This document shows positions 43,954-52,518 of a stretch of 64,000 nt of DNA, in pieces (position 1 is the first letter of the stretch; the number at the start of each line of letters is the position of its first letter). The notes below the pieces were generated by a model, which saw nothing but the letters and a program-made list of their open reading frames with translations, was not told the DNA's origin and did no database searches. A program made the position numbers and the translations under genes. Origin of the DNA: Bradyrhizobium murdochi (GTDB lineage: Bacteria; Pseudomonadota; Alphaproteobacteria; Rhizobiales; Xanthobacteraceae); contig NZ_KI421483.1 of the NCBI RefSeq assembly GCF_000472965.1, positions 148,702 through 212,701 on the forward strand. Direction: 5' to 3'.

Positions 43954-45825
43954 CTAGTGAACCGGCAACGGCGGATGCGGGATCGCCGTCAGCAATTCCT
44001 TTGTATAGGCGTCCTGCGGATCGCCGAGCACGCGTTCGGATGGACCCTGCTCGACGATTCGGCCCGCCCGCATCACGATGACACGATCACAAAGCAGACG
44101 CACCACATTCAGATCATGCGACACGAACAAATAGCTCATGCCCATCGACGCTTTCAGATCCTGCAGCAGATTGAGCACGACAGCCTGCACGGAGACATCG
44201 AGCGCCGCGGTGGGTTCGTCAAGGATCACGAGTTTCGGATGCAGCGCGATCGCGCGCGCGATGCCGACGCGCGCCTTCTGGCCGCCGGACAATTGATGCG
44301 GGAAACGATCGAGCAGGTTGACGGGAAGGCCGACCAGGCCGGCAAGCTCCTCGCAGCGGGCGCGCAACGCGTCGCGTCCCCTGATATCGCCGAGCTGCAG
44401 AAGCGGATCGGCAATGGCACGGGCCGCCGTGAAGCGCGGGTTGAGACTGTCGGTCGGATCCTGGAACACCATCTGGATGCTCTTGCGCAGCGGCAGCCGT
44501 GCAAAGGCCTGCGGCAGGATGGCGCCGATCTCCTCGCCATCGAAGACGATGCGGCCGGAGCTCTGGTCCAATAGCCGCATCACCATCGTCGACGTCGTCG
44601 ATTTGCCGCAGCCGGATTCGCCGACAAGGCCAACGCTCTCGCCATGACCGACGGTGAAGCTGATGCCGTCAACGGCGCGGAATACTTCCGCCTCCACCGG
44701 CGGCTTGCGGGAGAACAGTTTTGACAGCACCGCGCTTGCGCCCTGGCGCGGGTATTCTTTGACCAGCTTTTCGACGAGGAGGAGAGGCTGCTCCCTCTCC
44801 CCGCCCTTCGCGGGGTCGAGACGAGCGGAGCTCGCTCTTAGAGGGTCGGGGTGAGGGGCTGCCTCCGCGAGCCCTGAACGCGGAGAGTCCCGCTCTCCCG
44901 CCGCACTTCGTGCCATAGCCGAGGCTTCGCCTCGGCGTTCTTTAAGAACGGCCGCCGAAGGCGGCCTATGCTCTCCCCGCGTGCGGGGAGAGGCTAAAAC
45001 CTCCTCCTCCGGCAACAAATCACGCAACGACACCCCGAGCCGCGGAGTCGCGCGCATCAGCTTCTTGGTGTAGGCGTGCTCGGGTTTTGCAAAAATGTCC
45101 GCCGAGTTCGCGGTCTCTACCACCCGGCCCTTCTCCATCACCACCACGCGGTCGCAGTAGGCTGCGGCAAGCCCAAGATCGTGCGTGATCAGGATCGTCG
45201 ACATGTGCCGGCGCTTCGTCAGCTCCACGATCAGATCCATCACCGCCTTCTGCGTGGTGACGTCCAGGCCGGTGGTCGGCTCGTCCGCGATCAGGAGCTG
45301 CGGATTGCAGGCCAGCGCCAGCGCGATCACGACGCGCTGGCACATGCCGCCCGAAAGCTCGAACGGATAGGCGTGATAACGCTCGCGCGGACGGGCGATC
45401 TTGACCTGCTCCAGCGCCTCGATCGCCTTCTCGCCGCGATCGCTCGCCGCGCTCTGCACATGCTGGCGCAGCACGTCCTCGATCTGGTCGCCGACCTTGC
45501 GGATCGGATTGAGCGCCGCGCGCGGGTTCTGGAAGATCATCGAGATTTCGCGGCCGCGCAGATCGCGCATCTCGTTCTCGCTCGCCGCCTTGACGTCGAT
45601 GCCGGAGAACATCACCGAGCCCTCGGCGATCCTGCCGGCGCGGTCGAGGATCCGCATCACGGCATATGAGGTCACCGACTTGCCGGAGCCGGATTCGCCG
45701 ACGATGCCGAGCGTCTCGCCCTTGGCCACCGAGATGTTGACGTGCTGCACCGCCTTGACGATGCCGCGGCGGGTGGTGAATTCGACCGTGAGATCGTGGA
45801 CGTCGAGAAGCGGCTGGGCCGTCAT
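43954..45825 (-). CDS. Fused peptide/nickel-type ABC transporter ATPase (DppD-DppF fusion) with inserted repeat
   Basis: A 623-aa protein carrying two ABC domains. Domain 1 (about 5-255) has GESGSGKS, LSGGMCQRVVIALAL and LLIADEPTTGLD. Domain 2 (about 355-620) has GESGCGKSTT, LSGGQKARVGIARAI and LVILDEPTAALD. Both Walker pairs are intact. It energises the two permeases at 46,070 and 46,978. The linker is unusually long and of strange composition because a palindromic element has been captured in frame (about 44,789-44,994). The ATG at 45,825 was chosen at the family start. Translation continues into atzG after 19 nt. Confidence 0.87.
   Translation of the reverse strand: MTAQPLLDVHDLTVEFTTRRGIVKAVQHVNISVAKGETLGIVGESGSGKSVTSYAVMRILDRAGRIAEGSVMFSGIDVKAASENEMRDLRGREISMIFQNPRAALNPIRKVGDQIEDVLRQHVQSAASDRGEKAIEALEQVKIARPRERYHAYPFELSGGMCQRVVIALALACNPQLLIADEPTTGLDVTTQKAVMDLIVELTKRRHMSTILITHDLGLAAAYCDRVVVMEKGRVVETANSADIFAKPEHAYTKKLMRATPRLGVSLRDLLPEEEVLASPRTRGEHRPPSAAVLKERRGEASAMARSAAGERDSPRSGLAEAAPHPDPLRASSARLDPAKGGEREQPLLLVEKLVKEYPRQGASAVLSKLFSRKPPVEAEVFRAVDGISFTVGHGESVGLVGESGCGKSTTSTMVMRLLDQSSGRIVFDGEEIGAILPQAFARLPLRKSIQMVFQDPTDSLNPRFTAARAIADPLLQLGDIRGRDALRARCEELAGLVGLPVNLLDRFPHQLSGGQKARVGIARAIALHPKLVILDEPTAALDVSVQAVVLNLLQDLKASMGMSYLFVSHDLNVVRLLCDRVIVMRAGRIVEQGPSERVLGDPQDAYTKELLTAIPHPPLPVH
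44789..44994. repeat. Palindromic element in frame within the ATPase linker
   Basis: Contains CTCCCTCTCCCCGCCCTTCG, AGGGTCGGGGTGAGGGGCTG, GCCGCCGAAGGCGGC and CTCTCCCCGCGTGCGGGGAG. Read against the intergenic element at 6,409-6,543, both have GGGGTGAGGGGCT, CTCCGCGAG, and a CTCTCCCCGC-type terminal arm. It is translated in the ATPase as a Ser/Arg/Ala-rich stretch of about 68 residues. Confidence 0.82.
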
Positions 45826-45938
45826 GACGACCTCCGCCAAAATCTCGAAAACAACCCCATGCAAAGTAGGACGAGGTTGAATTCATTGGATAGTTTTCGA
45901 GAGAGATTCGTGCGCAAGTTGGGCACAGTTCTCTCATT

Positions 45939-46043
45939 CCCTCCCCCCTTGCGGGGGAGGGGCAGGGAGAGGGGTAGCCACAAACTCCCATCTCTCCCGC
46001 GGCCACCCCTCTCCCCAACCCTCCCCCGCAAGGGGGGAGGGAG
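45939..46043. repeat. Palindromic element (CCCTCCCCCCTTGCGGGGG family), copy 2
   Basis: CCCTCCCCCCTTGCGGGGGA at the left pairs with CCCCCGCAAGGGGGGAGGG at the right, with GGGAGAGGGGT and ACCCCTCTCCC inside. It lies between the fused ATPase and DppC-type permease genes and is nearly identical to the element at 11,605. Confidence 0.85.
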
Positions 46044-46069
46044 CGCAGCAGCGAGCATGGAGACAGCCA

Positions 46070-46969
46070 TCACGTCCTCCGCTGCGGATCGACGATGTCG
46101 CGAAGGCCGTCGCCGAGCAGGTTGAAGCAGAACACCGCGATCATCAGCGCCAGCCCCGGAAACAGCGCAATCCACCATTCGCCCGACACCATGAAGGTGG
46201 CGCCTTCCGCGACCATGATGCCCCATTCCGCCGTCGGCGGCCGCACGCCAAGCCCGATGAAGGAGAGGCCGGCGGCGTTGAGGATGGCGTAGCCCATGGT
46301 CAGCGACATCTGCACGATCATGATCGGCATGATGTTGGGGAGGATGTGGACCAGGAGAATCCGCATCTCACCATTGCCTGACAGCCGTGCCGCCTGGACG
46401 AAGCCGGCGTTGCGGCGGACATTGGCTTCGGCGCGGGCGACGCGCGCGTAAAGCGGGAAGTTCACGATCGCGGTGGCGATAATGATGTTCTGCACGGTAT
46501 TGCCGAGCGCCGCCACGATGCCCATCGCCAGCACGAACAGCGGAAACGCCATGATGGTATCGGCGATGCGCCCGACGATGCGGTCGGTCCAGCCGCCGAA
46601 ATAGCCGGCGGCGATGCCAGCCAGTCCGCCCATCAGGAACACCAGCGCCACCGAGGCGACTGCAATGAAGGTATCGAGCCTTGTGGCGACGATGACGCGG
46701 CTGAAGATATCGCGGCCCAATTGGTCGGTGCCGAACCAGTGCGCCGCCGACGGCGGCTTCAGCGCCGCGGCGGTATCGCTGGCGAGCGGATCGTAGGGAA
46801 CGATGTAGGGGCCGAAGATCGCGGCAAACAGGATGATGACGAGCAAGCCGAAAGCAAAGGCCGTGACGCGGTTCTCGCCGAGCACGTATCTGACATGCTC
46901 GAACATCGCCGCCAAACCCGAGGTGCGGGCGGGAGCAGCAGGTTCAACGACAGGCGCAACGCTACTCAT
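46070..46969 (-). CDS. Peptide/nickel-type ABC transporter permease (DppC-like)
   Basis: A 299-aa permease with a cytoplasmic start, six membrane segments and the EAA-loop YARVARAEANVRRNAGFVQA. The DppC hallmark is HWFGTDQLGRDIFSRV (about 82). A GTG at 46,981 overlaps the upstream permease stop, but the ATG at 46,969 has GAGG at good distance and is preferred. It pairs with the DppB-like permease. Confidence 0.9.
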   Translation of the reverse strand: MSSVAPVVEPAAPARTSGLAAMFEHVRYVLGENRVTAFAFGLLVIILFAAIFGPYIVPYDPLASDTAAALKPPSAAHWFGTDQLGRDIFSRVIVATRLDTFIAVASVALVFLMGGLAGIAAGYFGGWTDRIVGRIADTIMAFPLFVLAMGIVAALGNTVQNIIIATAIVNFPLYARVARAEANVRRNAGFVQAARLSGNGEMRILLVHILPNIMPIMIVQMSLTMGYAILNAAGLSFIGLGVRPPTAEWGIMVAEGATFMVSGEWWIALFPGLALMIAVFCFNLLGDGLRDIVDPQRRT

Positions 46970-46977
46970 TTCCAACC

Positions 46978-47991
46978 TCACCCTTCAAGCCGCACGCGTG
47001 GATCGATCACGCCGTAGAGAATGTCGATGAAGAGATTCAGCAGCACGTACATGACCGCCATGGTCAGCACAAAACCCTGCACCGGCGCGAAGTCCGACGA
47101 GATCAGCGCTTCCACCGCGTAGGAGCCGATGCCGGGCCAGGCGAACACCTTCTCGACCAGCACGTTCGCCCCGAGCAGAAACGAGAACACCATGCTGAGC
47201 GTGGTGATGACGGGCAGCATCGCGTTGCGGAACGCGTAGGTCACGATCACGGTCGACGGAGAAAGCCCGCTGGCGCGCGCGGTGCGGACGAAGTCGGAGG
47301 CCAGAACCGCGAGCATCGAGGCCCGCGTCATGCGCGCGATCGGCGCCAGCGAGAAGATCCCCAGCGTCGCCGCCGGCAGGATGAGCTGGCTCAGCGCCGA
47401 ACGAAACGTCTCGAACTCGCGCGCGATCAGGGCATCGATGAGGTAGAGCCCGGTCACGGTCGGAGGCGCGCTGTAAAACACATCTAACCGGCCGAGCGGC
47501 GCCGGCGACCAGCCGAGCCTGAAATAGAACACGTAGACCAGCACGAGGCCGGTAAAGAACACCGGCAGCGACACGCCGGCCGTCGTGGTGACGCGGCAGA
47601 GATGATCGATCCACGAGCCCGGGCGGGTCGCGGCGAGCACGCCGAGCGGAATCGCGATCGTGATCGAGACGATGAGGCCAAGCAGCGTCAGTTCGGCGGA
47701 CGCCGGCAGGCGGTTGCGGATTTCGGTCGCGACCGGCTGGCCCGTGGTCAGCGAATTGCCGAAGTCGCCATGCGCGAGATCGTTGGTGTAGCGGAAGAAC
47801 TGCTCGATCAACGGCTTGTCGAAGCCGAGTTTCTTGCGGATCTGCTCGATCGCTTCCTTGCTCGCCGCGGGCCCGGCGAAATAGGCGGCGGGGTCTCCCG
47901 GCAGCGCGCGCGTCAGCAGGAACGTGACGATCACGACCCCGATGAGCGAGGGAATCGCAAACATCAGCCGCTTGCCGATCATGGTGAGCAT
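46978..47991 (-). CDS. Peptide/nickel-type ABC transporter permease (DppB-like)
   Basis: A 337-aa permease. DppB-type features are the N-terminal TFLLTRALPGDPAAYFAGPA (about 22), KLGFDKPLIEQFFRY, and DFVRTARASGLSPSTVIVTY (the EAA loop, about 230). The start at 47,991 follows GGAGCACACCCC. A 127-nt gap carrying a heptamer inverted repeat separates it from the binding-protein gene. Confidence 0.9.
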   Translation of the reverse strand: MLTMIGKRLMFAIPSLIGVVIVTFLLTRALPGDPAAYFAGPAASKEAIEQIRKKLGFDKPLIEQFFRYTNDLAHGDFGNSLTTGQPVATEIRNRLPASAELTLLGLIVSITIAIPLGVLAATRPGSWIDHLCRVTTTAGVSLPVFFTGLVLVYVFYFRLGWSPAPLGRLDVFYSAPPTVTGLYLIDALIAREFETFRSALSQLILPAATLGIFSLAPIARMTRASMLAVLASDFVRTARASGLSPSTVIVTYAFRNAMLPVITTLSMVFSFLLGANVLVEKVFAWPGIGSYAVEALISSDFAPVQGFVLTMAVMYVLLNLFIDILYGVIDPRVRLEG

Positions 47992-48021
47992 GGGGTGTGC
48001 TCCGCGCTTCGCTTGGCGCAT

Positions 48022-48113
48022 GCGAATAGCGAATAGCGAATGGCGAATGGTTGTTCTCGGCTGCGCGTCACCATTCGCTACTCCCTATTCGCTACTCGCC
48101 ACTCGCCATTCGC
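48022..48113. repeat. Heptamer inverted repeat, copy 3 (4+6 units)
   Basis: GCGAATA, GCGAATA, GCGAATG, GCGAATG (48,022-48,049), a 22-nt loop, then CATTCGC, TACTCCC, TATTCGC, TACTCGC, CACTCGC, CATTCGC (48,072-48,113). The right arm has two extra units. It lies between the binding-protein and DppB genes of one operon. Confidence 0.9.
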
Positions 48114-48118
48114 CTCTC

Positions 48119-49741
48119 TCACGCCTTCACCAGCGCGCGGTAATCCAGCCTCCGGTGGAACCAGTATTGATAGCCGGACACGTTCTTCTGCATCGCGACG
48201 TTGACGTAGGGCTGATACAGCGGGATGCGCGGGATGTCCTTGAAGGCGAGATCGACGAAGCCCTTGACGTCGGCATCGTACTTCGCGGTGTTGCCGATCG
48301 CGGCGGCGTCGACGGCGCCGTGGATGAATTCGTCCATCGGCTTCGACTGGTAGCTCATGGTGTTGAAGATCGAATTCTTGCCGTCGTAGCACCAGATGAA
48401 GAAGTATTCGGGATAGTCGAGCCAGCCGGAGAACACGTTGGTGTAGAGCGGCAGTACCTTCTTGTTCAGTTCGGTGCGCCAGTTGGCGCCGGGAATCTTG
48501 TTGATCGTGGTCTTGATGCCGATCTGCGCCAGGCTCTCCTGCACCAGAATGCAGAGCGGCTCGTTAACACCAGCAAAGCCGAGATCAAACGACAGGGTAG
48601 TCTCGAAACCGTTGGGATAGCCGGCTTCCGCCAGCAATGCCTTAGCTTTTGCGATATCGGTGACGTATTTGGTCGGCTGCGGCCAGGCCACCTCGGTCGC
48701 CTTGTCGGCCGCGGCACCGAACATCGGCTTGGCGAGGCCGAACAGCACCGCATCCATGATCTTCTGGTAGGGAATCGCGCAGGCGACGGCCTCACGCACC
48801 TTGACGTTGTCGAACGGCGCGATCTTGACGTTCATGCCGATATACTGGACGCCGTTGGAATAGGGCACCGAGACGATGTTGAGCTTGCCGCTGTCCTTCA
48901 GCTCGACGAAATCCTTGTTCGGCAGATCGTAGGAGATATCGGCGTCGCCGCGTTCCAGCAGCGCGCGGCGGTTGCCGGCCTGTGGCACCATGCGCCAGAT
49001 CACGCGTCTGACTTTCGGCAAGGGACCGCCGGCCCACGCGTCATTGCGCTCCATGATGACTTCGGTGCCGGCCGTCCACTTCACCACCTTGTAGGCGCCG
49101 GAGCCCGCGGTCTGCTGCTTGGTGTATTCGAGGCCCCACGGATCCTTCTCGGTGGCGTTCTTCTTCACCAGCTCGGAATTGACGATGCACGGCACGATGA
49201 CCGCGAGATCGGGGATGGTGAGGCGGTCCTTCTTGGCGAAATCGATCCGCACCGTGCTGTCGTCGACGACGACGAACTGCTCGGTCTTGGTCAGCGAGCC
49301 CGCGCCCATCTGAAAGGTCGGAAAGCCGCCGACGCTGACGGCGCGATCGAGCGACCATTTGACGTCCTTCGCCGTAACCGGCGCGCCGTCGTGGAATTTC
49401 GCGTTCTTCTTCAATTTGAAGGTCACCGACATGTCGCCGACCTTCATGTCCTCGGCGAGCTCGGGCTTGAACTTGTCGCGGTCGTAATACGGCACGCCGC
49501 CGGGACCGCTCTTCATCTCGTGGCTGATCAGGCGGTCGTAGCAATTCCACGACACCTCATAACCGGGCACGTTGGTGCCGACGCCGTGAATGTCGAGATT
49601 GTTGGGCCCGCTTTCGGAGACGATCAGCAGCGTTTCCGACCTCGCTTGCGCCTTGGCGGAGGACCAGATCGCCGGTGCGGGCGTGAGCGCGCCGGCGGCC
49701 GCCAGCCCCGACACGGATTTGAGGAAATCGCGACGCTTCAT
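48119..49741 (-). CDS. Peptide/nickel-type ABC transporter solute-binding protein
   Basis: A 540-aa DppA/OppA-type binding protein. The N-terminus is MKRRDFLKSVSGLAAAG with a twin-Arg-like KRRDFLK and Ala-rich signal, so Tat export is possible. SBP family 5 motifs appear as GGVPYYDRDKFKPELAEDMK, KNAKFHDGAPVTAKDVKWSL and a VREAVACAIPYQKIMDA stretch. Its operon also encodes AtzG/E/H, so its ligand may be a small ureide, biuret or carbamoyl compound rather than a peptide. It is the first gene, with a candidate operator at about 49,900 in the 5' region. Confidence 0.88.
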   Translation of the reverse strand: MKRRDFLKSVSGLAAAGALTPAPAIWSSAKAQARSETLLIVSESGPNNLDIHGVGTNVPGYEVSWNCYDRLISHEMKSGPGGVPYYDRDKFKPELAEDMKVGDMSVTFKLKKNAKFHDGAPVTAKDVKWSLDRAVSVGGFPTFQMGAGSLTKTEQFVVVDDSTVRIDFAKKDRLTIPDLAVIVPCIVNSELVKKNATEKDPWGLEYTKQQTAGSGAYKVVKWTAGTEVIMERNDAWAGGPLPKVRRVIWRMVPQAGNRRALLERGDADISYDLPNKDFVELKDSGKLNIVSVPYSNGVQYIGMNVKIAPFDNVKVREAVACAIPYQKIMDAVLFGLAKPMFGAAADKATEVAWPQPTKYVTDIAKAKALLAEAGYPNGFETTLSFDLGFAGVNEPLCILVQESLAQIGIKTTINKIPGANWRTELNKKVLPLYTNVFSGWLDYPEYFFIWCYDGKNSIFNTMSYQSKPMDEFIHGAVDAAAIGNTAKYDADVKGFVDLAFKDIPRIPLYQPYVNVAMQKNVSGYQYWFHRRLDYRALVKA

Positions 49742-49894
49742 GGGTGATGCTCCAACGCCTGAGGAAACGGCTTTGGAGGAATCGCAAGGTTCGTGCCAAC
49801 CCTTAAGGAAAGCTTACTTACACGCCAACCCGTGGATTCTGCTGGCGAATACGTCCGAGACGAATGGCGTCCGGGGAGGCGGCTTACTAACGTA

Positions 49895-49911
49895 TTGCAT
49901 ACAAAGATGCA
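49895..49911. promoter_or_regulatory. Candidate GntR/FadR-type operator upstream of the importer-atz run
   Basis: TTGCATACAA (49,895-49,904) differs by two bases from TTGTACACAA at 39,260 and is almost TNGT-N-ACNA. It overlaps the perfect inverted repeat TGCAT-ACAAAG-ATGCA (49,896-49,911). It is in an AT-rich patch about 155-170 nt upstream of the binding-protein start. The 223-nt gap 49,742-49,964 shows no gene. Confidence 0.45.
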
Positions 49912-49964
49912 TATTTGCTCAATTAATGAGCAGCAGTTTTGAGCGCTCCATTGCTGTGCTCCGC

Positions 49965-50918
49965 TCAAACCGGCCAGAGCAAATCCTGCAACTCACAGAG
50001 GTCCGCGACCCTCTCCTGCCAGTCCTCAATACAAATGTGCCTGACCGGATCGCTGGCCCGATGCAGCAGCATCAGCGCCATCAGCAGCCGCTTCAGCTCA
50101 GGGGTGATATCAGCGGCTGAATATCCGAAGCCCTCGAACAGGCTTCGCACCCGCCTCGGCATGCCTGCGGTCATGAAGGCGCTGGGACCAAGCAGGTCGT
50201 ACTCGCGCCTACCCGTCATCACGTCGCCGAAATCGATCAGCCCCGCGAGCTGCCAACCCGGACCGCGGCGGCCGAGCAGGAAGTTTTCCGGAATGTACTC
50301 GCCAGTCAGGATCACCGCGGGCCCGTCCAGCGCGACCAGCGGGGCCGCATCGCGCAGCAATTCGTTCAGGCCGTCGAGAAGTTTCTGTGGCAATCCGAGA
50401 CGCGCGTGCCGGGCGCGGCATCCTTCGATCTGTCCGCGCATGAAGACATCCCACCCCGGCTCGATCTGCCCAAGCGGCCCGACGGGAACGCGCTGCACCG
50501 CCGCGATGGTCTCGCCGATTTGTGCAAGCACGCGCTCCTTGTCCGCTTCCGGCAGCGATGGCCAGGCATCCGCCCCCAACACGCCTGCTAGCCGCGTGAT
50601 GACGAGGTATGGCCAGCCGTCGCGCTCGCCTTCGACGACGATTTCGGGAATCGCGACACGAAGCCGTCCGCGAAGCTGCGCGAGCGCGCCACGTTCCGAG
50701 ACGAATTGGGCGCGAAGAAATGACGGGAAGATTTTGAGGATGAGTTTCTCGTCGAGGGCAATGACGAGATTGGTGCCGGTGGAGAAGACGTGCGGCGCCG
50801 CGCATGCCAGGCCGTGGCCGCGGGCGATATCGCGCGCGATCGGCAGCCATTGCGCCGGATCGGCGCGCCAGGCGCGGAAGGGCTCGTACCTTGTAAATGG
50901 CGGCAAAGATGCGGCCAT
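49965..50918 (-). CDS. APH/choline-kinase-family phosphotransferase with variant catalytic loop
   Basis: A 317-aa protein of the aminoglycoside-phosphotransferase fold. The nucleotide lysine is in LILKIFPSF (K62) and the metal aspartate in AGLIDFGDVM (D229). The catalytic loop reads LTGEYIPENFLLG: Glu207 stands where the family has the HGD aspartate, while Asn212 is retained. A His is also missing. The conservative D-to-E change is seen in some homologues, so an active kinase on a small molecule remains possible. It is 21 nt downstream of the UgpB-like gene and probably co-transcribed. The substrate is unknown; antibiotic resistance cannot be claimed. Confidence 0.78.
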   Translation of the reverse strand: MAASLPPFTRYEPFRAWRADPAQWLPIARDIARGHGLACAAPHVFSTGTNLVIALDEKLILKIFPSFLRAQFVSERGALAQLRGRLRVAIPEIVVEGERDGWPYLVITRLAGVLGADAWPSLPEADKERVLAQIGETIAAVQRVPVGPLGQIEPGWDVFMRGQIEGCRARHARLGLPQKLLDGLNELLRDAAPLVALDGPAVILTGEYIPENFLLGRRGPGWQLAGLIDFGDVMTGRREYDLLGPSAFMTAGMPRRVRSLFEGFGYSAADITPELKRLLMALMLLHRASDPVRHICIEDWQERVADLCELQDLLWPV

Positions 50919-50939
50919 GCGGGCGCTGAACTTTGTTTG

Positions 50940-52262
50940 TCACCGATCCGGGTTGGCCCGTTCGAACTGGCGCAGCAGGCGGTTGCCGCGCTCGACGGCT
51001 GCGTCGAGTGCCGCCTGCGCCGACCGCTTGCCGCCAAAGACGTGCTCCAGCTCGTCCTCGATGGCGTCGCGGATCAGCACAAAGGACCCAAGCCGGATTC
51101 CCTTCGAATTCTCGGTCGGCGGCTTCAACGTCATCTGCTCGATTCCGATCGCAGCACCCGGATTGCGATCGTAGAATCCCTGCGTGCGGGTGAGATCGAA
51201 AGCGGCGCGGGTGATCGGCAGATAGCCGGTGTTCTGGTGCCAGGCGGCCTGAACCTCGGGCTTGGAGAGATAGGCGAAGAACCGCGCAACGCCGGTGTAT
51301 TCGGCGTGCGGCCGGTCGCGCAGCACCCATAGCGTGGCGCCGCCGATGATAGAGTTTTGCGGGGCGCCGGCGATGGCGGGCCGGTGTGGGATCATGCCGT
51401 AGCCGACCTCGAATTTGGAATTGGCCTTGATGTCGGCGCGCGTCCCGGACGAGCCGATGAATATGGCGCATTCGCCCTTCTGAAAGCGCGGCTCGGCCGA
51501 TTCTCCGCGGCCGCTATAGTCGAAAACTTTCGTCGCCTGCCATTCCGCGAGTTGCGCGATGTGCCGAACCACGTCCGGATTGTTGAAGGTCAGCTCGGCA
51601 TCGAGACCGCCAAAGCCGTTGCCCCGGGTCGCCAGCGGCAGATTGTGGAAGGCGGAAAAATTCTCGACATGGACCCAGGACGGCCAGGATGTGGTGAGCC
51701 CGCAGGGCGAGCCGGCCGCACGCAGGCGCTTCGCCGCGGCGCCGACCTCAGGCCAGGTCTTCGGCGCCACCTCGGGGTCGAGGGCCGCGGCGCGGAACAG
51801 ATCCTTGTTGTAGTAGAGGATCGGGGTCGAGACATTGAACGGGAACGAGAGCATGTTGCCGGCGACATCGGAATAGTAGCCGGTCACGGCCGGCAAATAC
51901 GCCTCCGGCGAGAACGGCTCCGACTGGTCGCGCATCAATTCGAACACCGGATAGATCGCGCCTTTTGCCGCCATCATGGTTGCGGTGGCGATCTCGTTGA
52001 CCTGCACGATGGCCGGCTGGCTTCGCGATCGGAATGCGAAGATCGCCGCCGTCACCGTCGCGGTGTAGTTGCCCTTGTAGGTCGGCACGATCCGGTAGTC
52101 GGACTGCGACGCATTGAAATCGGCCGCCAGCTTCTCGAGCTGCTTGCCGAGTTCCCCCGACATCGCGTGCCACCACATGATCTCGGTGGCGGCGTGGGCG
52201 GGGGACGCAAGCGCCATGGCGGCGAGCGCTGCGAGTTGCAAGAACCTCAAGCCCGATTTCAC
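50940..52262 (-). CDS. UgpB-like ABC solute-binding protein, orphan
   Basis: A 440-aa exported binding protein (signal QLAALAAMALASPAHA) starting with GTG. It reads TEIMWWHAMSGELGKQLEKL, and motifs such as YKGNYTATVTAAIFAFRS and FPFNVSTPILYYNKDLFR are those of glycerol-3-phosphate binding protein UgpB. No ugpA, ugpE or ugpC permease/ATPase genes adjoin it. Its companion is the APH-like kinase gene. It may bind glycerol-3-phosphate or glycerophosphodiesters and use a shared transporter, or bind another polyol phosphate; this is inferred. Confidence 0.86.
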   Translation of the reverse strand: MKSGLRFLQLAALAAMALASPAHAATEIMWWHAMSGELGKQLEKLAADFNASQSDYRIVPTYKGNYTATVTAAIFAFRSRSQPAIVQVNEIATATMMAAKGAIYPVFELMRDQSEPFSPEAYLPAVTGYYSDVAGNMLSFPFNVSTPILYYNKDLFRAAALDPEVAPKTWPEVGAAAKRLRAAGSPCGLTTSWPSWVHVENFSAFHNLPLATRGNGFGGLDAELTFNNPDVVRHIAQLAEWQATKVFDYSGRGESAEPRFQKGECAIFIGSSGTRADIKANSKFEVGYGMIPHRPAIAGAPQNSIIGGATLWVLRDRPHAEYTGVARFFAYLSKPEVQAAWHQNTGYLPITRAAFDLTRTQGFYDRNPGAAIGIEQMTLKPPTENSKGIRLGSFVLIRDAIEDELEHVFGGKRSAQAALDAAVERGNRLLRQFERANPDR

Positions 52263-52518
52263 CGGTGATCACCCTGCTCTGCCGCACGAGCGATGTACCC
52301 GTTCGCCGCGCCCCTCATAAATCCCCGCGACCGCGGTTTCAATCCGCCGGCATCACCGCAATGCACAATTAAAGATTGCAACCGGCCTATCGGGATAACC
52401 CCAGGCTAGACCCCGCACCGCCATGCTACCAATAGCCAAGCATCGGCAAATTCTGCTAAAATTACGTTGAACCTTTTCTCCCCGCCGCAGACTCCATCTC
52501 TAAGGGGATTTGTCGCCT

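Noticed and set aside
49965..50918. Calling the APH-like protein an antibiotic-resistance enzyme
   Set aside because: The catalytic loop is divergent, the neighbour is a solute-binding protein, and the substrate cannot be read from sequence.
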